This document shows, piece by piece, positions 7,855 to 12,938 of a stretch of 13,581 nt of DNA. The translations under genes were made by a program, and so were the position numbers. Source of the DNA: CF-161 sp035259145. GTDB taxonomy: Bacteria > Chloroflexota > Dormibacteria > Dormibacterales > Dormibacteraceae. The DNA is taken from contig DATFWQ010000005.1 in NCBI GenBank assembly GCA_035259145.1, forward strand, positions 1 through 13,581, in the 5' to 3' direction. Position 1 is the first letter of the stretch; every line of letters starts with the position of its first letter. Under the pieces are notes generated by a model. It was not told the DNA's origin, ran no database searches, and worked only from the letters and a program-made list of their open reading frames with translations.

Positions 7855-8034
7855 TCAGTTGTAGACGCGAACCATCTGCAGCATCACTGACTCTGCGGCG
7901 AAGGCCGCCTGCGCTTCGGTGCCGGCGGCCATCCTTGCCGCCGCCCGGCGCCGGGCCGGCTCATCGAGTTCGGGGAAGTGCTCCCGCATCTGCTCGAACG
8001 TCTCGCTCCTCTGCATCTTGGTGACCAGATCCAT
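7855..8034 (-). CDS. Small protein of unknown function (59 residues)
   Basis: The ATG at 8034 is preceded by AGGAGG with a 5-base spacer, the best ribosome binding site in the window; the GTG directly upstream (8037) would be too close to it. The protein begins MDLVTKMQRSETFEQMREHF and is predicted mostly helical, with two amphipathic stretches around ETFEQMREHFPELDEPARRR and the Ala-rich ARMAAGTEAQAAFAAESVML. It has no Cys, no signal peptide and no membrane segment. I do not recognise the family. It sits 20 bp downstream of a strong intrinsic terminator reading in the same direction, so it either has its own promoter within or just after that hairpin, or is expressed only when the terminator is bypassed. 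It converges on maf across the double hairpin. Confidence 0.68.
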   Translation of the reverse strand: MDLVTKMQRSETFEQMREHFPELDEPARRRAAARMAAGTEAQAAFAAESVMLQMVRVYN

Positions 8035-8054
8035 CACGTCCTCCTCGTCGCTGG

Positions 8055-8090
8055 AAACAAGAAAGCCCCGCCCCCGGTCGGGGGCGGGGC
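8055..8090 (-). terminator. Intrinsic terminator, possibly an attenuator
   Basis: A perfect 12-bp GC stem (8079-8090 paired with 8065-8076, two-base apex, effectively a tetraloop). On the minus strand it is followed by TTTCTTGTTT (8064-8055). On the plus strand no T tract follows, so the direction is minus. It closes the transcript carrying the zinc-ribbon gene and the Leu/Ile-rich mini-ORF, and precedes the 59-residue gene by 20 bp. Its 5' arm (CCCCGCC, 8089-8083) is also perfectly complementary to GGCGGGG at 8126-8120, which would give a competing antiterminator. Confidence 0.8.
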
Positions 8091-8104
8091 CTGCGCCTGC
8101 GTGT

Positions 8105-8176
8105 TCACAGCACGCGGGACCCCGCCTCCCTGAGGAGGAGAATCAAGATCCCGAGAAGCCTGCCGTCGGTGGTCAT
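8105..8176 (-). CDS. Leu/Ile-rich 23-residue mini-ORF, candidate leader peptide
   Basis: The ATG at 8176 follows the zinc-ribbon stop codon directly (TGA then ATG), so it could be read by translational coupling; otherwise only a weak AGG precedes it. The peptide contains RLLGILILLLR: six Leu and two Ile in nine residues apart from one Gly, including three consecutive CTC codons. Those CTC codons lie in the 5' arm of a small hairpin (CCTCC-TCAG-GGAGG), the 3' side of which runs into GGCGGGG, complementary to the terminator arm. This order (codon run, hairpin, alternative pairing, terminator) is the arrangement of amino-acid attenuators. It may be a chance ORF; no homologue is recognised. Confidence 0.42.
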   Translation of the reverse strand: MTTDGRLLGILILLLREAGSRVL

Positions 8177-8380
8177 TCAGGCCTGCCCTTCGCGCAGCGA
8201 GCCAGACGCGCCAGCACGCCGGCTGGTGTCGATGGGGACGCGCCGCTCGTGATCGCACTCCGGGCACGCGTAGACACCGAGCACCTGGTCCGGCACCGAC
8301 TGATCCGAGTGCAGCGTTCGAAGCGTCATCCGGACTTCCGGAGTGTGCTCTGGGCAGACTGGTCCATTCTCGGCACCCAT
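8177..8380 (-). CDS. Small zinc-ribbon protein (CPxH / CPxC)
   Basis: A 67-residue protein from ATG 8380. Two metal-binding half-sites are visible: VCPEHTPEVRMTLRT near the N-terminus and ACPECDHERRVPID about 30 residues later, giving a C-x2-H ... C-x2-C zinc ribbon. The C-terminal tail (SRRAGASGSLREGQA) looks disordered. An in-frame GTG at 8434 would add 18 residues, and neither start has a good Shine-Dalgarno; a TACCAT 18 bases before 8380 could be a -10 box. The stop is secure. The frame continues far upstream as an antisense shadow of pucR, which I do not regard as coding. It diverges from pucR across about 110 bp. Function is unknown; short zinc ribbons of this type often bind nucleic acids or serve as protein adaptors. 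Confidence 0.6.
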   Translation of the reverse strand: MGAENGPVCPEHTPEVRMTLRTLHSDQSVPDQVLGVYACPECDHERRVPIDTSRRAGASGSLREGQA

Positions 8381-8473
8381 AGGGGAGTGTCCATGGTAGG
8401 CGATGCCGGCCGGATCCTCTAGTGAGGTGTTCACAAGGACACACCGCCTCGGGTTGGGGGGCACGCACATTGC

Positions 8474-8492
8474 TAAGCTGGTAGCTGACGCG
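8474..8492 (+). promoter_or_regulatory. Candidate -10 box of the PucR-family gene
   Basis: TAAGCT at 8474-8479 predicts +1 near 8486, six bases before the GTG at 8492. No Shine-Dalgarno is present. The -35 region is G-rich and unconvincing. The gap between this gene and the divergent zinc-ribbon gene shows no clear inverted repeat for PucR autoregulation. Confidence 0.35.
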
Positions 8493-10228
8493 TGGCTGCC
8501 CCACAACCGTTTCCAGAGCAATCCGAGCTGGCTTTCAAGGTTCCGCCGCCCACGGTGCGTGAGGCGATGACCTTCGGTGGGTTCACCGAGGCGACTCTGG
8601 TGGGTGGCAGCGCGGGCCTCGACCGCCAGGTGCAGTGGGTCCGCGTGATGGAGACGCCGGAGACGCCGCGCCGCCTGCGCCCGGGCGACCTTCTGCTTAC
8701 GACGGGCTTTCCCGTCAAAAACGACCCCGAGGCCCAGATCGAGCTTGTCGACAGCGTGGCCGGTGGTAACGGCGCCGGGGTTGTGGTCAAGCTGGGCCGC
8801 TACATCGACGAGGTGCCCGCGGAGATGCTGGAGGAGGCGGATCGTCACTCCCTGCCGCTGTTCACGATCGGCCAGGAGGTGCCGTGGAGTGACCTGATGG
8901 AGCCGCTGCTGGAGCGAATAATCAACGCCGAGCACTGGCGCCTCAAACGGTCGCTCGACATTCACCGGCGCTTCACCGACCTGGTTCTCGACGGCAAGGG
9001 CGTCAACGAGATCTGCCGCACGCTGGCCGAGCTTCTCGACAGCAGCGTTGCTGTCGAGGACGCCTCCTTCCACCTGCTTGCCCACGCCGGCTCTACGACC
9101 GATCCCCACCGGCGTGAAACCATAGCCCGCCACGGCACGCCGCCGCGCGTCCTCTACGACCCGCAGATCCAGCGGATGTTGCGCGAGGTCACCGAGACGC
9201 GACGGCCGATGAAAGTGGCCGCCTTCCCGCACCTGGGCATGCACCGCGAGCGGATCATCGCGCCGATCCTGGCCGCGAACCAGCTCCTGGGTGTGATCTC
9301 GATCCTGGAGCACCCACCCGACAACGAGGAGCTGGCGCTGATGGCCGTTGAGCAGGCCGCTCTGGTGATGGCCCTGGCCCTGATCAGGGACCGTGAAGTG
9401 GCCGAGGTCGAAGGCCGCGTCCGCGGGGAGTTCCTGGACGAGCTTGTGCAGGGCACGTACCGGGACGAGACGGCAGCTCAGCGGAGAGCCCGGCACCTCG
9501 GCTATCCGCTGCCCGGGCGGCACGTTGTCATGGTTGTCGACGTGGACGACTTCCGCGGCTTCCTGCGCACGCGCCAGGTCGGCGAGGACGCCATCCAGGC
9601 CGTCAAGCGTGAGTTCCTGCGCCGGGTGTCGGGTGTGATCAGGGCGACCTACCCGAGAGCACTGCTGGGCGGCCACTCCGACAGCGCCGTGGCGCTGCTG
9701 CCGCTGGGAGTCGAGTCTCGCGACCAGCAGGCACGCGTTCACGCGGTGGGGCTGCAGGTGCGCCAGGCGATCGCTGACTGGCGGCCCGGCTTCAGCGTCT
9801 CGGTCGGCTTCAGCGCGGCGGTTGATGCTCCTGAGGGCGTTGCCACCGCACACCGGGAGGTCCGTGCCGTCCTGGACACGCTTGCCCGCTTCAAACGCTG
9901 GAGCCAGGTGGTGGCCGTTCCCGAGTTGGGGCTGACCGGGCTGCTGGCGGGCGTCAGCGACGACCGCCTGGTGGAGTACGTCAACCGGCACCTCGGCGCG
10001 CTGGTTGACCACGATCGAAGCCGCAACGGCAGCCTGATCGCCACGCTGAAGGCCTACATGGAAGAGGGGGAGCAGCAGGCAGCTGCGCGCCGGCTCGGCG
10101 TCCACCCCAACACCCTGCGCTATCGCCTGGACCGGATCCGGGAGATCTCCGGCGCCGAGCTGGACGACGCCGAGACCCGCCTCAACCTGTCCGTGGCGCT
10201 TCGCGTGCAGGGGCTGCTCGGGCTCTAG
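8492..10228 (+). CDS. PucR/CdaR-family transcriptional regulator
   Basis: A 578-residue DNA-binding regulator with the standard actinobacterial architecture. Residues about 22-145 form the PucR sensory domain (VREAMTFGGFTEATLVGG, then RRLRPGDLLLTTGFP). About 160-290 is a GAF-like segment (LAELLDSSVAVEDASFHLLA, IIAPILAANQLLGVISILEH). About 315-450 is the degenerate GGDEF-like domain typical of CdaR proteins. About 511-575 is the C-terminal HTH_30 (LIATLKAYMEEGEQQAAARR, then LGVHPNTLRYRLDRI). The GTG start is the first usable codon and follows a -10 box. PucR proteins control purine, sugar-acid or amine catabolism, but no such genes are adjacent, so the target is unknown. Its TAG stop (10226-10228) is part of the CTAG that borders the 241-bp repeat element, which does not alter the reading frame. 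Confidence 0.92.
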   Translation: MAAPQPFPEQSELAFKVPPPTVREAMTFGGFTEATLVGGSAGLDRQVQWVRVMETPETPRRLRPGDLLLTTGFPVKNDPEAQIELVDSVAGGNGAGVVVKLGRYIDEVPAEMLEEADRHSLPLFTIGQEVPWSDLMEPLLERIINAEHWRLKRSLDIHRRFTDLVLDGKGVNEICRTLAELLDSSVAVEDASFHLLAHAGSTTDPHRRETIARHGTPPRVLYDPQIQRMLREVTETRRPMKVAAFPHLGMHRERIIAPILAANQLLGVISILEHPPDNEELALMAVEQAALVMALALIRDREVAEVEGRVRGEFLDELVQGTYRDETAAQRRARHLGYPLPGRHVVMVVDVDDFRGFLRTRQVGEDAIQAVKREFLRRVSGVIRATYPRALLGGHSDSAVALLPLGVESRDQQARVHAVGLQVRQAIADWRPGFSVSVGFSAAVDAPEGVATAHREVRAVLDTLARFKRWSQVVAVPELGLTGLLAGVSDDRLVEYVNRHLGALVDHDRSRNGSLIATLKAYMEEGEQQAAARRLGVHPNTLRYRLDRIREISGAELDDAETRLNLSVALRVQGLLGL

Positions 10229-10266
10229 AGGTGCGGCCGGAAACCCGGCCGGGGCATCTGGGGGCC
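10229..10266 (+). repeat. Left terminal inverted repeat
   Basis: Begins AGGTGCGGCCGGAAAC and matches the reverse complement of 10432-10469 at 28 of 38 positions, including the first six bases. It contains its own 7-bp hairpin, CGGCCGG-AAAC-CCGGCCG (10234-10251). Confidence 0.6.
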
Positions 10267-10303
10267 AGGTGGTCCGAATGCGCCCGGGCCGCCGACTCGG
10301 GGT

Positions 10304-10331
10304 CCCCGCGAAACCCGTGGGTTTCGTGGGG
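10304..10331 (+). ncRNA. Long hairpin inside the element (structured-RNA candidate)
   Basis: A 13-bp near-perfect stem: 10304-10316 pairs with 10319-10331. The only non-Watson-Crick position is G10308 with T10327, a G-U pair if the plus strand is transcribed but an A-C mismatch on the other strand, which hints at plus-strand RNA. Further hairpins lie nearby: CGCATT-AGC-AATGCG (10351-10365) and CCCCAC-GCA-GTGGGG (10401-10415). Nested long-range pairs GGGGGCC/GGCCCCC (10260-10266 with 10398-10404) and CCGGGCC/GGCCCGG (10284-10290 with 10384-10390) enclose the middle. No known RNA family motif (RNase P, tmRNA, SRP, 6S, cobalamin) was recognised. Confidence 0.35.
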
Positions 10332-10431
10332 TGGGGAACACCGGTGCACGCGCATTAGCAATGCGTACGCGAGGAGCGCAGAAGGCCCGGAGAAAGGGGC
10401 CCCCACGCAGTGGGGATGCAACGGGCCGCAT

Positions 10432-10469
10432 GGGCGCCAGAGGTCCGGTCGGGCTTTTCGGCGGCACCT
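10432..10469 (-). repeat. Right terminal inverted repeat
   Basis: Read on the minus strand it begins AGGTGCCGCCGAAAAG, the partner of the left end (28 of 38 identical). It is followed by CTAG at 10470-10473, of which CTA is the complement of the stop codon of the minus-strand lipoprotein gene. Confidence 0.6.
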
Positions 10470-11228
10470 CTAGGCCGGCGACAGCGACGGCGTGGCGATG
10501 ACCACCGCCTGATTGAAGGCGCGTAGGTTGACCTCGACCTGGACCACCTTCCCCGCTTCTACGAGCGGTCCGCTGAGAATCACCTTTCGTACGTAATGAT
10601 CGGAGCGGCCGGCCCAGACGGTGGCCTTCACGTCACCGGCCGGCTTGATGCCGCCAAGCAGCTGTCCCAGCTGGTCGGCAGAGTACGTCGTGCTTATCTT
10701 GTCGGAATCGACGCCCTCGACCTGCTCCATACCCACGTACGAGGTGCCCTTGCCCGCCGGGAGCACGGCAGGCAGACCGGAGTGCAGGTCGAACAGCGTC
10801 GTGACGTCGGGGATCTGCTTCGCCTGAGCAGGCGGCACCTCGGTGAAATTGGCGAAGGGCAGCCGTACGAAGACGTGCCCACCGGTCGTCACGACGCGCA
10901 GGTCGAGCAGGAAGTCGCCCTGCTTCACCTTGAAGACCGAGTCGCTGTCGCCGGGGAGCTGGATCTTCGAGGTGGCGCTGCTCAGCGCCAGGCCCTCAAC
11001 AGTAATCCCCGGCCCAAACCTGACATCGGCACTGACCGAGTGCAGCCCGGCCATGGCCTGTGCCGCCTGTCGAAGCACCGCGGTAGGGTCGGACGGTGCC
11101 GACGGGGCGTTGGAGCAGGCCAGCGCGATGCCGGTCACAGCCAGGGCGCCAGACCACGCGAAGATCTCTCTCATCTGCAACAGTGAAGCACCACTGACCG
11201 ACGACTGGTGACGCACGTCCACCGCCAT
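10470..11228 (-). CDS. LppX/LprA/LprF/LprG-like lipoprotein
   Basis: Predicted secreted lipoprotein of 252 residues. The signal segment MREIFAWSGALAVTGIALAC ends in a lipobox-like ALAC, with the lipidated Cys at residue 38 (or 20 from the inner Met). The mature part starts with a Ser/Pro-rich linker and then DPTAVLRQAAQAMAGLHSVS, matching the LppX_LprAFG fold, a half-barrel with a hydrophobic cavity known in mycobacteria to carry lipids such as triacylglycerides or glycolipids. I kept ATG 11228 because it directly follows the agpS-like stop (TAG then ATG) with GGGAG just upstream, implying translational coupling; ATG 11174 gives a more usual 19-residue signal peptide but has no ribosome site. 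Linkage to an ether-lipid-type enzyme suggests a lipid-handling role, an inference. The stop codon lies in the CTAG flanking the repeat element. Confidence 0.82.
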   Translation of the reverse strand: MAVDVRHQSSVSGASLLQMREIFAWSGALAVTGIALACSNAPSAPSDPTAVLRQAAQAMAGLHSVSADVRFGPGITVEGLALSSATSKIQLPGDSDSVFKVKQGDFLLDLRVVTTGGHVFVRLPFANFTEVPPAQAKQIPDVTTLFDLHSGLPAVLPAGKGTSYVGMEQVEGVDSDKISTTYSADQLGQLLGGIKPAGDVKATVWAGRSDHYVRKVILSGPLVEAGKVVQVEVNLRAFNQAVVIATPSLSPA

Positions 11229-12893
11229 CTACTCCCGCCCCCCACCTTGGCCAACGTCCGGATGAGGAGAAGCCGGACGCGGGTCGATCAGCGCTCCCGG
11301 GTTCATGATCCCCGACGGGTCGAGCGCCCGCTTGGCGCCGCGGAGCGCCTCCGCGAACAGGTCGGAGCGCTGGCGGTCGTACCAGGGGCGGTGGTAGCGA
11401 CCCACCGCGTGATGGTGGGTGATGGTCCCGCCCAGCCGTATCAGCGTCTGCGATGCAGCCTCCTTGATCGCGGCCCATTGCTCCAGCTCAGCCCCGCTCG
11501 TGCCGGGCGCGACGACCGTGTAGTACGGGGCTGGGCCGTCCGGGTAGACGTACGCGAAGCGGCAGGAGACGATGCCCTGGCCGCACTGCTCCACGACGGC
11601 GCGCCGGCTCGCCTCGAGCACCTGAGTGTGGAACTGCGGGAAGCGATCCCAGGTGATGGCCGTCTCGAACGTCTCCTGGATCAGGCCCAGTCGAACGTAG
11701 GCGTCGTGAAGGTGGCCACCCCGAACGAAGGCGTTCCGCCAGAGGCCGGCGGCCCCCCCACGCGAAGCAGCATCGTCGGTCCGGGTGGTTGCCCCCTCCG
11801 GCAGCCGGCCGCGATGATCCCGGCAGATCTCCCCAGCCCGCGCCATCCAGGCGTCCAGCGGATGGTCGGCCGACTCGAATGTCACGATCAGGATCGATCG
11901 CGAGCCGTCGCCAGAGCCTGAGATCAGCGCCTCGTTGTGGTCCAGCAGCCGGCAGTTGGCGGGCCAGAGCCCCGCCTGGGCTATGTCTCGCGCCGCCCGC
12001 CAGGCGTCGTCGAACGCTTCGAAGGTGACCGCGGCGGAGGCCCGGAACCGCGGCCGGTCTTGCAGGCGCATCCAGGCCCGTGTGATCACGCCAAGGGTGC
12101 CCTCCGAGCCGATGAAGAGGCGATCGGCCGAGACGCCTGCGCCGTCCCCGGGCAGGCGCCTCGTCTCCACGACGCCTCGCGGCGTCACGACGCGCAGACC
12201 CTCGACGAACTCGTCGATGTGGGTATGGAGGGTTGCGAAGTGACCGCCAGAGCGGGTGGCGATCCAGCCACCCAGTGACGAGACCTCAAACGACTGCGGA
12301 AAGTGCCGCAGGGTGAGCCCGTGTGGCCGCAGCTGGTCCTCGAGCGCCGGTCCCAGAGCGCCCGCTTCGATCAGCGCTGCCCGTGAGGCCCTGTCGATCT
12401 CCAGCACCCTTCCGAGGCGACGCATGTCCAGCGAGACCGCGCCGCGATAATCGTCGGCCACGTCGGGCTCGATGCCGCCGGTTACCGATGAGCCGCCGCC
12501 GTACGGGATGACCGCCACACCACTGTCGTTCGCCCAGTCCAGGACCGCGGTCACCTGGGCGTCGCTGCCGGGATAGGCGACCAGGTCGGGCGGGTTGGCG
12601 TACTGGCGCCGAAGTCCGCGGACGAGGTCGGTGAATGACTTGCCCAGCGTGTGCTCCGCCCGATCCCATCGGTCGCTTGAGCAAAACGCCGCAATGCCGT
12701 CCGGCGGCCGGACGCGCGGCGCCCGCAGCGATAGTTCGGCGATGTCGGGCGGGTCGGCGGCGCGAACGTCGCTGAGCCCGAACCGCCCGGCCACGAGCTG
12801 CGCCAGCATCCGCATCTCGTCGGAGCTCAGGCCTTCGCCTTCGTAACCCCAGCCCCAGAACTTGCGCCGGCGGATCTCAGGCTCTTCTGCCAA
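11229..12893 (-). CDS. FAD-linked oxidase, alkyldihydroxyacetonephosphate synthase-like
   Basis: VAO-family flavoenzyme, 554 residues. The known family reaction exchanges the acyl chain of acyl-DHAP for a fatty alcohol, making the ether bond of alkyl-DHAP. FAD-binding blocks: PYGGGSSVTGG at 130-140, FPQSFEVSSLGGWIATRSGG, FVEGLRVVTPRG and RLFIGSEGTLGVIT. The active-site triple histidine is H493-H495 in THHHAVGRYHRPW, and the C-terminus has LDPSGIMNPG. The PQSFE-SSLGGWIATR and HHH signatures separate it from glycolate oxidase and D-lactate dehydrogenase relatives. The start is TTG 12893: the frame is open back to 12938 but contains no ATG or GTG, and there is no Shine-Dalgarno. It sits 45 bp after the polymerase-domain gene and directly abuts the lipoprotein gene. 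The agpS function is likely but not proven; many bacterial homologues are uncharacterised. Confidence 0.85.
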   Translation of the reverse strand: MAEEPEIRRRKFWGWGYEGEGLSSDEMRMLAQLVAGRFGLSDVRAADPPDIAELSLRAPRVRPPDGIAAFCSSDRWDRAEHTLGKSFTDLVRGLRRQYANPPDLVAYPGSDAQVTAVLDWANDSGVAVIPYGGGSSVTGGIEPDVADDYRGAVSLDMRRLGRVLEIDRASRAALIEAGALGPALEDQLRPHGLTLRHFPQSFEVSSLGGWIATRSGGHFATLHTHIDEFVEGLRVVTPRGVVETRRLPGDGAGVSADRLFIGSEGTLGVITRAWMRLQDRPRFRASAAVTFEAFDDAWRAARDIAQAGLWPANCRLLDHNEALISGSGDGSRSILIVTFESADHPLDAWMARAGEICRDHRGRLPEGATTRTDDAASRGGAAGLWRNAFVRGGHLHDAYVRLGLIQETFETAITWDRFPQFHTQVLEASRRAVVEQCGQGIVSCRFAYVYPDGPAPYYTVVAPGTSGAELEQWAAIKEAASQTLIRLGGTITHHHAVGRYHRPWYDRQRSDLFAEALRGAKRALDPSGIMNPGALIDPRPASPHPDVGQGGGRE

Positions 12894-12938
12894 GGCACAG
12901 ACCGGTGGCCAGAGTGACGACGCCCGGCCAGTTCTCGC

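Larger units (their letters stand above)
10225..10473. mobile_element. MITE-like element: 241 bp with 38-bp imperfect inverted ends and CTAG flanks
   Basis: The outer ends read CTAG-AGGTGC on the left and GCACCT-CTAG on the right. Aligned without gaps, the left end (10229-10266) and the reverse complement of the right end (10432-10469) agree at 28 of 38 positions. CTAG on both sides fits a 4-bp target duplication; IS5-type elements are known to duplicate YTAR sites, including CTAG. There is no room for a transposase, so it would be non-autonomous. Both neighbouring genes end in these CTAGs: pucR on the left and the lipoprotein gene on the right. The element also holds several strong hairpins, so a large structured RNA closed by its end helix is the main alternative. 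Confidence 0.58.

Noticed and set aside
8032..8176. Classic ilv/leu biosynthesis attenuator
   Set aside because: No branched-chain amino-acid gene follows; the downstream gene is a 59-residue unknown and then the converging maf. Only the attenuator geometry is kept as a hypothesis.
8177..10105. 642-codon open frame on the minus strand opposite pucR
   Set aside because: pucR on the plus strand has clear domain motifs. The antisense product has no recognisable domain and is rich in shadow residues such as His, Arg and Gln. Only its last 67 codons, beyond pucR, look coding.
10225..10473. Known housekeeping RNA (RNase P, tmRNA, SRP, 6S) or cobalamin riboswitch
   Set aside because: None of the conserved core motifs of these RNAs is present. 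The matching inverted ends and CTAG flanks fit a small transposable element better.
12010..12023. TCGAACGCTTCGAA, a palindrome resembling a LexA box
   Set aside because: The half-site spacing is two bases short, it lies inside the agpS-like gene, and it is far from any promoter.
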